From Prevotellaceae bacterium (lineage in GTDB: Bacteria; Bacteroidota; Bacteroidia; Bacteroidales; Bacteroidaceae), in assembly GCA_015256945.1 (NCBI GenBank), contig JABZLB010000003.1:59276-123275 (forward strand): DNA of 64,000 nt, in the 5' to 3' direction. Made by a program: the position numbers and the translations under genes. Of the stretch, positions 25,986-34,372 are shown one piece after another. The first letter of the stretch is position 1. Every line of letters starts with the position of its first letter. The notes below the pieces were generated by a model that did not search any database, was not told the origin of the DNA, and saw only the letters and a program-made list of their open reading frames with translations.

Positions 25986-27245
25986 ATGCGTGATTTGTTT
26001 TTAGAATTGTGGGCAACGTCAAAACGAAATAAGCTTCGTACCGCCCTCACCGGCTTTGCAGTGGCGTGGGGAATCTTCATGCTTATCTTTCTCTTGGGTG
26101 CAGGAAATGGATTGATTAATGCACAAACACATAACATGCATGGCTTTTTGAGCAACTCAATGATGGTTGGAGGCGGAACAACTTCGAAAGCATACAACGG
26201 ATTAAAGGAGGGACGGTCCGTTACACTCAACGATAGGGATATGGCAACATCGAAACATCGTTTCCGTGAAAACGTTGATACGGTTGGGGCTGAATTGTTT
26301 CAAAATGGTGTAAATATTGCCAACGGATCCAACTATATCAGTGTTATGTTGAATGGCGTATATCCTTGTGACGCCGCCATTAATAAGGTAGAGGTAATCG
26401 AAGGCCGTTTTATCAACGATATTGATAATGCTCAACGTCGAAGGGTTATTGTGTTAACACAGAGCCAGGCCAGAGAATTGTATCCGCGAGACTATCGTAC
26501 ACTTATAGGTATGAATGTGAAAGTAGGTAACTTTTCTTTCCGTGTTGTCGGTATCAGCAAGGATGATGAAAGCTCCATGTCAGAACCAGCGTATGCCCCT
26601 TTTAATACACTTCGTACAATGTATGGACGCGGTGATAAGGCCGATCAGATAGTGTTTACTTTTAAAGGCCTTAAAACGGAGGCTGAAAATGAGGCTTTTG
26701 AAAAACAATATAAGGCCAGTATTAACCGTAACCATGATGCGGCTCCTGATGATGAAGATGCTATTTGGATATGGAACAGGTTTACATCGAATATGCAAAT
26801 GACCCAGGGGGTCGCCATGATACGTACTTCTTTATGGATCGTAGGCATTTTTACCCTGCTGAGTGGTGTTGTAGGAGTGAGCAATATCATGTTGATTTCA
26901 GTCCGCGAACGTACGCGAGAGTTTGGTGTTCGCAAGGCTATCGGAGCTAAGCCGTGGAGTATTCTGAAGCTTGTCATTGTTGAAAGCATTATCATTACCA
27001 CTTTTTTCGGATATATTGGCATGCTGTTAGGCATTGCCGCTAACCAGTATATGGATATGACCATTGGCCAAAAGTCAATGGATATAGGCGTTCAAAAGAT
27101 TACCACTTTCCTTAATCCTACTGTTGGTATCGACACATGTGTTGAGGCTACATTGCTGATGATTGTTGCCGGTACGATGGCAGGGCTTATCCCTGCGCGC
27201 CGTGCAGCCCATACTCGACCCATAGAAGCTCTGAGATCAGAATGA
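25986..27245 (+). CDS. MacB-type ABC transporter permease 1
   Basis: Inner-membrane subunit. The 419-residue product has one N-terminal membrane helix (GFAVAWGIFMLIFLLGAGNG), a MacB periplasmic core domain of about 230 residues, and three helices at the C-terminal side in an FtsX domain with SVRERTREFGVRKAIGAKPW and GLIPARRAAHTRPIEALRSE. Its stop overlaps the start of the second permease by four bases (ATGA), showing translational coupling. Confidence 0.93.
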   Translation: MRDLFLELWATSKRNKLRTALTGFAVAWGIFMLIFLLGAGNGLINAQTHNMHGFLSNSMMVGGGTTSKAYNGLKEGRSVTLNDRDMATSKHRFRENVDTVGAELFQNGVNIANGSNYISVMLNGVYPCDAAINKVEVIEGRFINDIDNAQRRRVIVLTQSQARELYPRDYRTLIGMNVKVGNFSFRVVGISKDDESSMSEPAYAPFNTLRTMYGRGDKADQIVFTFKGLKTEAENEAFEKQYKASINRNHDAAPDDEDAIWIWNRFTSNMQMTQGVAMIRTSLWIVGIFTLLSGVVGVSNIMLISVRERTREFGVRKAIGAKPWSILKLVIVESIIITTFFGYIGMLLGIAANQYMDMTIGQKSMDIGVQKITTFLNPTVGIDTCVEATLLMIVAGTMAGLIPARRAAHTRPIEALRSE

Positions 27246-28486
27246 GAATTGATATTGATACTTATCGTGAAATATTTGATACGATTACACGTAACAAAGG
27301 CCGTAGTTTCCTCACGGGCTTTGGTGTGTTTTGGGGAATATTCATGTTGGTGACGCTAATTGGCGGCGGGCAGGGGCTGAAGGAGATGCTTTCCAGTAAT
27401 TTTCAAGGCTTTGCTACGAACAGTGGTATCGTCTTTCCACAAGCAACAACCAAGCCTTATCATGGTTTCCGTAAAGGCCGTACGTGGTGTATGAGCTATC
27501 GTGACGTCGACAGACTCAAGGCTCAAGTTCCTCAACTCGATTTTGTTTGCCCAGCGTTAATGCGCAATACTGGCAATATTATTTTTAATGACAAGAAAAT
27601 GGCCGCCTCCTTCAAGGGGCAGGTCCCCGACTATGCCCGCATTGAGCCACCCCGTTTATATTATGGAAGGTATATCAATGAGATGGATATTGCACAGGAT
27701 CGTAAGGTTTGTGTAATTGGAAAAAAAGTGTATAAGACACTGTTTCCCAGTGGCGGCAATCCATGTGGCAAGCGTGTAGAGATCGACAAACACTTCTATC
27801 AGGTCATTGGTGTCGATTATTCGGATGGTTCAATCAGTGCAGGGGGACGATCGGAAGAGTCGGTAATTGTTCCCATTACTGTTATGCAGAACAATTATAA
27901 CATGGGTGACAGTATCTCCTATATTTGTATGACGGTGCATAACGGCTCCCGTATTTCTTCTGTTATCAAGCGTGTACGTGAGGTAATAGGGCAGGCACAC
28001 AATATCGACCCTACCGATGAGAAGGCCATTACGTTGGTAAATACTGAGGTCATGTTTTCCATGCTCGACAGTCTTTTCAGCGGTGTTAATTTCCTGATAT
28101 GGCTTGTAGGTATCGGAACATTGCTTGCAGGGGCTATTGGTGTTTCCAATATTATGATGATTACCGTACGTGAACGCACTACGGAGATAGGCATCCGCCG
28201 GGCCATTGGTGCTACACCGCGCGTCATTCTATCACAGATTCTGTCCGAGAGTGTGGTGTTAACAACGGTAGCTGGCATGAGTGGCATCTTTGTCAGCGTG
28301 CTTATTTTGCAGATGATAGAGCTTGGAAATACTACCGATGGCATTGTGTCGGCCCACTTTCAAGTTCGTTTCTGGTTAGCCGTTGGCTCACTTTTGTTAT
28401 TGAGTTTGCTTGGCATACTGGCAGGTCTGGCACCTGCAGCCCGCGCAATGAGCATTAAACCCGTTGATGCCATGCGCGACGAGTAA
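27242..28486 (+). CDS. MacB-type ABC transporter permease 2
   Basis: Second FtsX-type subunit, 414 residues, with the same layout: N-terminal helix (GFGVFWGIFMLVTLIGGG), periplasmic core, then TVRERTTEIGIRRAIGATPR and a final helix ending APAARAMSIKPVDAMRDE. It differs clearly from permease 1, so the pump is probably a heterodimer served by one ATPase. Start overlaps the stop of the previous gene. Confidence 0.92.
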   Translation: MRIDIDTYREIFDTITRNKGRSFLTGFGVFWGIFMLVTLIGGGQGLKEMLSSNFQGFATNSGIVFPQATTKPYHGFRKGRTWCMSYRDVDRLKAQVPQLDFVCPALMRNTGNIIFNDKKMAASFKGQVPDYARIEPPRLYYGRYINEMDIAQDRKVCVIGKKVYKTLFPSGGNPCGKRVEIDKHFYQVIGVDYSDGSISAGGRSEESVIVPITVMQNNYNMGDSISYICMTVHNGSRISSVIKRVREVIGQAHNIDPTDEKAITLVNTEVMFSMLDSLFSGVNFLIWLVGIGTLLAGAIGVSNIMMITVRERTTEIGIRRAIGATPRVILSQILSESVVLTTVAGMSGIFVSVLILQMIELGNTTDGIVSAHFQVRFWLAVGSLLLLSLLGILAGLAPAARAMSIKPVDAMRDE

Positions 28487-28550
28487 TACATTTTACAGCA
28501 GGCATGTAAATCAATTATTCAATCAAGACATATTAAAAAGCATACAGATA

Positions 28551-29672
28551 ATGAAGCGTTATTTTAAATTTTTCGTAGTTGCACTTGTGTTACTTGTCTT
28601 CATTGGTACATTTGTGTTTCTCTGGATCAAGTCAAGACCCCAGCCTGTCAGTTATGAAGAGTTCCTGCCTACGGTGAAAGACATTCGTAAAACCACTGTT
28701 GTTACGGGCAAAATTGAGCCTCGAAACGAAATCAGTGTGAAGCCACAAATATCGGGTATCATCGCAGAGATTTACAAACAGGCTGGTCAAATGGTAACGG
28801 CGGGCGAAGTAATAGCCCGTATTAAGGTCATTCCTGACGAAAGCCAGCTTAGTGCAGCCCAGGCCCGTGTTCGCTTAGCCAATATCAATCTGCGTCAGGC
28901 ACGCATTGATTATCAGCGTTTAAAGACGCTCTTTGACAAAGGATTGGTTGCTGGTAACGAGTACGACCAGAAACGCCAAGCCTATCAACAGGCGCAGGAA
29001 GAGGTGCGTTCGGCCAATAATAACTTAGAAGTGGTGCGCGACGGTGTGGCTGCAGAGAATGCCAGTACAAGCTCAACGATGATACGTTCAACTATCAGCG
29101 GTCTTATTTTAGACGTGCCTGTAAAGGTGGGTAATACAGTAATCCTGTCTAATACTTTCAACGACGGTACCACAATAGCCACTGTAGCCAACATGAACGA
29201 CCTTATATTTCGTGGCAATGTTGACGAAACCGATGTGGGGCAACTGGTTACTGGCATGCCCATGAAGATTACAATCGGTGCTTTACAGAACGATAAGCTC
29301 GAGGCTTCGTTGGAGTATATCTCACCGAAGGCGGTTGAAAACAATGGTGCTAACCAGTTTGAAATCAAGGCAGCAGTACACGTTGGCGGCACTCATAAGA
29401 TACGATCAGGTTACAGTGCCAACGCCGAAATTGTGCTTGCGCAGGCTAACCAGGTGATGACTGTGCCTGAAAGTGCCATTGTCTTTGAGGGTAACAGCAC
29501 CTTTGTATATGTTGTAAAGACATCGGGCGACACGAAAACGTATGAGAAGCGCAAGGTAGCCACCGGTCTGAGTGATGGTATTGATATTCAGATTAAGAGC
29601 GGATTAAAGAAAGGCGAGCGCGTACGTGGTCCGCAAATAATAGCTGAAAGTTCTGCTTCCGGCGGACAATGA
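28551..29672 (+). CDS. Periplasmic adaptor (membrane fusion) protein
   Basis: HlyD/MacA-type adaptor linking the pump to an outer-membrane channel. The 373-residue product starts with a membrane anchor (MKRYFKFFVVALVLLVFIG), then a lipoyl/barrel-sandwich half (KPQISGIIAEIYKQAGQMVTAG), an alpha-hairpin of about 70 residues rich in Gln and Ala, the second lipoyl half (STISGLILDVPVKVGNTV), and beta-barrel and MPD domains. An upstream in-frame ATG at 28464 would add 29 residues inside the permease gene and was rejected. No TolC-type gene is next to it. Confidence 0.92.
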   Translation: MKRYFKFFVVALVLLVFIGTFVFLWIKSRPQPVSYEEFLPTVKDIRKTTVVTGKIEPRNEISVKPQISGIIAEIYKQAGQMVTAGEVIARIKVIPDESQLSAAQARVRLANINLRQARIDYQRLKTLFDKGLVAGNEYDQKRQAYQQAQEEVRSANNNLEVVRDGVAAENASTSSTMIRSTISGLILDVPVKVGNTVILSNTFNDGTTIATVANMNDLIFRGNVDETDVGQLVTGMPMKITIGALQNDKLEASLEYISPKAVENNGANQFEIKAAVHVGGTHKIRSGYSANAEIVLAQANQVMTVPESAIVFEGNSTFVYVVKTSGDTKTYEKRKVATGLSDGIDIQIKSGLKKGERVRGPQIIAESSASGGQ

Positions 29673-29915
29673 TAATAGTAGAAGCCCGTAGTCACTATTC
29701 GGACACGGGCTGGCTGGCTGCTACAAACTGCACAGAGTGTACAATGTTTCTCCGTTTTCACGTCGCTTGTATACTTGTTGCAGTTTGTGTTTTTTTCATA
29801 CTTATCCCGTTTGTTCGCTCATTTTCTTTATCGGTTGTCTTCACAATTCTATCAATTTTTTCCTGAATCCAGGGGTTAGGAAATCGTATGGTTTGCTGTA
29901 TTACAGGAAAACAGT
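29673..29915. other. Gap before the ECF sigma gene
   Basis: Contains a 7-bp hairpin AGCCCGT/ACGGGCT (29683-29689 with 29705-29711) and a distant perfect inverted repeat ACAAACTGCA/TGCAGTTTGT starting near 29723 and 29779. No TAnnTTTG box is seen, which would fit a sigma gene that reads its own promoter. Confidence 0.4.
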
Positions 29916-30425
29916 ATGCAAAAATTGACTAACATCGAGCGTCTTTTCCGTGCACACTATCCGTCCATGTATCGTGTGGCCATTGCCTTGCTGCGCAATG
30001 CTGACGAAGCGCAGGATGTGGTGAGTGACGTTTTTGCCGATTTGCTTGACGGTCGTCTGGCGTTACGCTCTTCCGTGCATGATGCCGATGCTGACAGCAC
30101 ATCCCGTTTTCTCCTGCTCTGTGTGCGCAACCGCTGTCTCAATATGCTCAATCATCGTTCGGTAAAGGAGCGTGCAGCCCGACTGTTATTGCTGGAAGCA
30201 CAACCCTCCGTCGTTCCCGTCGATGTTGAAATAGCCCATATTGACGAGGTGTTTAGCTTTATGGAGAGCCAGCTAACACCACAGACATTACAGGTGATGA
30301 GGCTGCGTTTTGTCCGGCAAATGAAGTATAGGGAGATTGCTGTTGCGCTGAATATCAGCGAGGTGGCGGTTTACAAGCACTTGTCGCAAGGCATACAGAA
30401 ACTGAAACAACATTTTAACCCCTGA
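29916..30425 (+). CDS. ECF-type RNA polymerase sigma factor
   Basis: Extracytoplasmic-function sigma factor of the Bacteroidetes FecI-like group. The 169-residue product has region 2 (IERLFRAHYPSMYRVAIALL, DEAQDVVSDVFADLL) and region 4 (LTPQTLQVMRLRFVRQMKYREIAVALNISEVAVYKHLSQG) with the helix-turn-helix. Five bases separate it from the anti-sigma gene, and the barrel protein gene follows, so the three should form a surface-signalling unit. Confidence 0.93.
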   Translation: MQKLTNIERLFRAHYPSMYRVAIALLRNADEAQDVVSDVFADLLDGRLALRSSVHDADADSTSRFLLLCVRNRCLNMLNHRSVKERAARLLLLEAQPSVVPVDVEIAHIDEVFSFMESQLTPQTLQVMRLRFVRQMKYREIAVALNISEVAVYKHLSQGIQKLKQHFNP

Positions 30426-30430
30426 ACAAG

Positions 30431-31054
30431 ATGGATAATTTCAACCTGCTTTTAGACTTTATCGACCATCCCGAAAGCTTTTCAGAGGCCGACGTTGAGA
30501 TGCTTCTCCGCGACCCTGAAACGCGTAAACTCTATGACACTATGGTGGAAGCCCGTGCTGCTTTCGCCCATCATGACGCCCGTCCGGATGTAAACGATGC
30601 CTGGAAACGCTTCAGCAAGGCCCATGACGACGCCCGTTTGTCGGGCCGTTGGCGTAAGGCCGTGGCGGCCGTTGCTGCGCTGTTGATTATATCGGGCATC
30701 GCGCTGGCTGCTATTTTCTGGCCTTCAAGGCCTGTTTCCCCACTTGCTCCGCGTAATACTTATCATACGGAAAGGCAGCCAATCGGAAAGGTTGTCCGTC
30801 GCGATACGGCAACAGCACCTGTGCCAAAGCCCGCAGGGGTTCGAACGTTTGAGAATATTCAGCTCGAACAGATGCTGGCAGAAATGGCCGTTTCCTATGG
30901 TGTGCAGGTAAAATTCAGGAATAATGACGCCCGCTCACTGCGCATTTATTATACCTGGAGCAGCACCATGCCGTTGCAAAAAGTGCTGGATGAGCTGAAC
31001 CGCTTTAAGCAATTCAGGGTAACACAGGATGGGGAAACCCTTATTGTAGAATAG
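30431..31054 (+). CDS. Short FecR-like anti-sigma factor
   Basis: Predicted inner-membrane partner of the ECF sigma factor. The 207-residue product has a cytoplasmic N-terminal part (about 1-75), one membrane helix (KAVAAVAALLIISGIALAAI) and a C-terminal DUF4974/STN-like domain (about 148-207, LEQMLAEMAVSYGVQVKF). Typical FecR-type proteins in this phylum have more than 300 residues; the central FecR domain seems to be missing, replaced by about 45 residues of linker. Sequence shows the domains; the regulatory role is inferred from gene order. Confidence 0.8.
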   Translation: MDNFNLLLDFIDHPESFSEADVEMLLRDPETRKLYDTMVEARAAFAHHDARPDVNDAWKRFSKAHDDARLSGRWRKAVAAVAALLIISGIALAAIFWPSRPVSPLAPRNTYHTERQPIGKVVRRDTATAPVPKPAGVRTFENIQLEQMLAEMAVSYGVQVKFRNNDARSLRIYYTWSSTMPLQKVLDELNRFKQFRVTQDGETLIVE

Positions 31055-31069
31055 TAAGAAGACGCAGAT

Positions 31070-33613
31070 ATGAAACAATACCTTTTCCTTTCCTTCCTGT
31101 TGATGTTGCCGTTCTGTAGTAGTGCCCAACAAATTACGCGCAATTACGATCACCGTTCTATGTCCGACGTGCTGGTTGACCTTGACAAAGTCTCTTCCCA
31201 TCAGCGCATAAGCTTTATCTACAACGAGCTTGAAGACTTTACTGTTACGTGCCATGTCAGTGCCCGGACGGTGCCGGAGGCCATACGTCAGGCCATAGGC
31301 TTCTATCCTATAGCCATGACTGTCACCGACAGTCTGATTACAGTAGAGTGCGTGCAGAAAGAAACGCAGAAACTTATTGCCCGCATTGTTGACCACCGCG
31401 GGTGCCCGATGGCGTTCGTTAACGTTGCACTGCTCAACCCTTCCGACTCATCTTTCATCACCGGTGGGGTGAGTAACGAGGCCGGAGACGTAGTTATTCC
31501 CTGCCGCGCACCGCGTGTTCTGCTGCGTGCTACGTATGTGGGGTTCAAGACGCTTGCCGTAATGGTCAGCACCCGACGTGTGGGCGACCTGCACATGACA
31601 CCCGACAGCTATACGCTGAAAGGCGTAACTGTTGCGGGAAACCGCAAGACCGACTATGTCGATCACTCGGTTTATACGTTCAGTGCCGAGCAAATTCGCC
31701 ATGCCCGACAGTCGCACGACCTGCTGGCTACATTGCCCGGTATTCTCGTTGACCCCGTAACTCACCAGATTTCTAACCTCATGGGCAAGCGCATGAAGGT
31801 GTTGTTGAATGGTGTTGAGGCCACAGACAATGACCTTAAACTTGTGCCGGCCGACAAGATTAAGAATGTATTGTATTACACCGAGCCTCCATCGCGCTAT
31901 GCCGGAGCCGATATTGTGCTCAACGTTATTACGCGTCCGCTCGACCGCGGCTATGCCGTGGGCGTGGATGTATGGAACGCTGTCAACACCGTTATGGGCG
32001 ACAACCGTACCTATGCGCGCTATAACTGGGGGCATCATCAGCTTTCTTTCGACTACGCTAACAACATAAGAAACTATCGCAGCCGCTATTACGAGCAGCA
32101 TTACCGCTTTACACACCCTGACGGTACGCTGGCCGATTATCATTATCAGGGCAGGGACCACTTCGGATATACCAACAACAACTTCCGTCTTAAATACACA
32201 TTCTCGCGCCCTGACGATATTACCTTTCAGGCTGTGCTTGCACCTTCCTGGGCCTATATTTTCTCACGGGGCACGCAAACCATCGTGGCCACGGGCAATC
32301 CCGCATGGCATGACGGGTACGGAACGCAGAATGAATGGACCAAAACTTTCGGGCCCTCGCTCAATCTCTATCTGGAAAAGCAGTTCGCCCATAGGCAGAC
32401 GCTTACCGCCGACGTCGTGGGCACGTGGTATAACAACCGTCAGCGCAATGCCACTGTGCAGAAAACGGCTTTCAATGACAGTGTTTTGGTTGACGACGAT
32501 ATGACTTCTCGAAATCGCAAATATTCGGTTATCGGAGAGGTCGATTATCAGAAAGCGTGGCTAAAAAGCATGCTGAACATAGGTTATACGGGCCGATGGT
32601 CGCAATCAGACTATACGATTAGCAACGTCTTGTCAGGCTATCAGCCTTACGATTACGCCTCGTCGTATCAGCTCCACAACATATATGGCGACTACGCGTG
32701 GGCCATAGGCCGCTGGTCGTGGAAGGTAGGGGCGACGGCAAACTATGTGGAAACCTCGAACAGTGACACGCGCTTCCATAAGTTTTACGTCACGCCGAAG
32801 CTGCTTGCAGCCCGTAATTTCAAGCACAGTCAGCTTAAATTTCATTTCGGTTTCGGCCTTAATGTGCCGCCTGTAGCCCAATTGAGCAACAGTTCGTCGG
32901 TTATTATCCCCGGGCTTATCCGTCAGGGAAACCCATGGCTTAAGACGGGTGGCGAATACAATGCCTTAGTAACGTTCAGCCACGAAGCCTCATGGGTGAG
33001 TTTCCGTGTGCAGGCAAGTGCCGTTTATACTGACAAGCCTCAGAATGCTTACTATCAGTGGAAGACGGTGAATGGGCAGCGAACGATAGTGTCGTCATAC
33101 GAAAACGCCGTCTGTCAGTGGGAGGGAGGCGTTACCGGACTGTTGCAACTGAAGCCCTTCAAGAGCGATTTGCTCACCGCCGACCTGTGGACATGTGCCT
33201 ATTTTACCCACATCCGCAGTCGTCTTATCGGCAACCGCACGTTCTGGTATACGCCTCTTCGCTATAACATCAACTTCAGAAAAGGTTGCTGGGGTGCCGG
33301 TTTTCAGGGCGTCATACCCTCAAAACGTCTCACGGGTATGGTTCTGACGAGCGACGAAAACAAGCAGCACCTCTCGGTGTTCTGGCAGAAAGGACCGTGG
33401 CATGCGGGCGTAACGTGTCTGTGGCTGTTTACAAAGGCGCGCTATTCCAATAAGACGGTTGACAACCCCGTGATGAACAAAACAAGTAATACTTGGATAA
33501 ACGACAACCGTTCAACGGTTGCTCTCAATCTCAGCTGGAACTTTTTCTCGGGTAAAAAGAAGGTTATTAATCGCAGTATCCATAATCAGGACGGCGATTC
33601 GGGGGCACTTTGA
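31070..33613 (+). CDS. Outer-membrane beta-barrel protein with STN and plug domains
   Basis: TonB-receptor-like protein of the outer_membrane_beta-barrel family (PF14905 type). The 847-residue product has a signal peptide (LFLSFLLMLPFCSSAQ), an STN domain (about 20-95), a carboxypeptidase-regulatory-like Ig fold (about 105-180), a plug-like domain (LLATLPGILVDPVTHQ, NVLYYTEPPSRYAGADIVLN) and a barrel of about 550 residues. The STN domain normally talks to the anti-sigma factor encoded just upstream. Ligand unknown; it may be a signalling receptor rather than an importer. Confidence 0.87.
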   Translation: MKQYLFLSFLLMLPFCSSAQQITRNYDHRSMSDVLVDLDKVSSHQRISFIYNELEDFTVTCHVSARTVPEAIRQAIGFYPIAMTVTDSLITVECVQKETQKLIARIVDHRGCPMAFVNVALLNPSDSSFITGGVSNEAGDVVIPCRAPRVLLRATYVGFKTLAVMVSTRRVGDLHMTPDSYTLKGVTVAGNRKTDYVDHSVYTFSAEQIRHARQSHDLLATLPGILVDPVTHQISNLMGKRMKVLLNGVEATDNDLKLVPADKIKNVLYYTEPPSRYAGADIVLNVITRPLDRGYAVGVDVWNAVNTVMGDNRTYARYNWGHHQLSFDYANNIRNYRSRYYEQHYRFTHPDGTLADYHYQGRDHFGYTNNNFRLKYTFSRPDDITFQAVLAPSWAYIFSRGTQTIVATGNPAWHDGYGTQNEWTKTFGPSLNLYLEKQFAHRQTLTADVVGTWYNNRQRNATVQKTAFNDSVLVDDDMTSRNRKYSVIGEVDYQKAWLKSMLNIGYTGRWSQSDYTISNVLSGYQPYDYASSYQLHNIYGDYAWAIGRWSWKVGATANYVETSNSDTRFHKFYVTPKLLAARNFKHSQLKFHFGFGLNVPPVAQLSNSSSVIIPGLIRQGNPWLKTGGEYNALVTFSHEASWVSFRVQASAVYTDKPQNAYYQWKTVNGQRTIVSSYENAVCQWEGGVTGLLQLKPFKSDLLTADLWTCAYFTHIRSRLIGNRTFWYTPLRYNINFRKGCWGAGFQGVIPSKRLTGMVLTSDENKQHLSVFWQKGPWHAGVTCLWLFTKARYSNKTVDNPVMNKTSNTWINDNRSTVALNLSWNFFSGKKKVINRSIHNQDGDSGAL

Positions 33614-33679
33614 TCCTCCCCCAACCCCTCCGAAGGAGGAGAGTTACGGAAGTTTTCAGGAGTTAAGAAGGAATTATTT

Positions 33680-33805
33680 AGGAGTTAAGGAGTTGAAAGG
33701 AGTTAGGAGGAGTTAAGGCAAATGCCAGTTAGATAGTTATACCAATATAGGATAAGGACAAAGTGTTGTCTTAACTCCCTAACTCCTTTTAACTCCTTAA
33801 CTCCT
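33680..33805. repeat. Long imperfect inverted repeat of AGGAGTTAAG units
   Basis: The left arm (33680-33717) is built of AGGAGTTAAG variants about 10 bp long; the right arm (33770-33805) is its complement with two bases fewer. The arms could pair over about 36 bases around a 52-nt loop. Just before it CCTCC-GAA-GGAGG (near 33627-33639) makes a small hairpin. Confidence 0.8.
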
Positions 33806-33841
33806 GCAAAACTCTTGGCAGGCTTTTTGTTATACCATAGA

Positions 33842-34132
33842 ATGATGGAAATAAAAAGAACAGAACATGGCAGCGAAGGCCTCTTCGAAGCCTTTGACGG
33901 ACAGGAACGCATGGGCTATATGTCTTATACGTGGGATAATGACGAACAGATGGCTATTGAACACACGGTGGTTGACCCTGCTTTCGGCGGCCGTGGCGTA
34001 GCATCGGCTCTGCTTGACTATGCGGCCGGCTATGCCCGGGAAAATTATAAGAAAATTCGTGCAGTATGCTCATTTGTCGTGGCTAAATTTGCCAAATCGT
34101 CAGCTTATGACGACGTAAAGGCAAACGGATAA
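33842..34132 (+). CDS. GNAT-like N-acetyltransferase (small family)
   Basis: The 96-residue product matches the short GCN5-related acetyltransferases of the YjdJ/Gtn10 type (PF14542): MAIEHTVVDPAFGGRGVASALLDYAAGYARE contains the acetyl-CoA pyrophosphate loop G-G-R-G-V-A, and IRAVCSFVVAKFAKS the conserved Cys-containing end. ATG at 33842 was taken, with 33845 as an alternative; the upstream TTG frame enters the inverted repeat. Substrate unknown. The gene stands alone and is followed by an 88-bp element and a terminator. Confidence 0.82.
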   Translation: MMEIKRTEHGSEGLFEAFDGQERMGYMSYTWDNDEQMAIEHTVVDPAFGGRGVASALLDYAAGYARENYKKIRAVCSFVVAKFAKSSAYDDVKANG

Positions 34133-34170
34133 TTGCGTTAAGGCATTTGTTTTACAGCGTTATGTCCGTT

Positions 34171-34258
34171 GTTCGACGGCCGTCAGCAGCGCGTACGGCG
34201 ACCGTCGAACGATGGGTGTGACGACCGTCAGCAGCGTGGTTGACGGCCGCCGAACAAT
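34171..34258 (+). repeat. 88-bp quadruple-palindrome element, copy C
   Basis: Same arms as copy B with few changes: GTTCGACGGCCGTCAGCA, GGCGACCGTCGAAC, TGACGACCGTCAGCA and TGACGGCCGCCGAAC. Located 38 bases after the acetyltransferase gene. Confidence 0.92.
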
Positions 34259-34318
34259 GAACCTTATAATGAAAACAAGGTATCGTTATTGTAAAACGGT
34301 TGTAACGATACACAAAAA

Positions 34319-34355
34319 CGGTGGATTCCTTATTGCAGGAAGCCACCGCTTTTTT
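34319..34355. terminator. Bidirectional terminator, acetyltransferase and amylase genes
   Basis: CGGTGGATTCCT (34319-34330) pairs with AGGAAGCCACCG (34337-34348) with one mismatch. T-run to the right and A-run to the left. It separates convergent genes. Confidence 0.85.
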
Positions 34356-34372
34356 AGTGTAAAGCCGCGGGA

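Noticed and set aside
29669..29866. 65-codon frame overlapping the adaptor stop (ATGA), with a hydrophobic stretch
   Set aside because: Start coupling and a membrane-like segment are tempting, but the first part runs over a hairpin, there is no known family, and T-rich DNA gives such segments by chance.
31448..32161. 237-codon open frame on the minus strand
   Set aside because: Antisense to the barrel protein gene; composition looks like a mirror of coding DNA.
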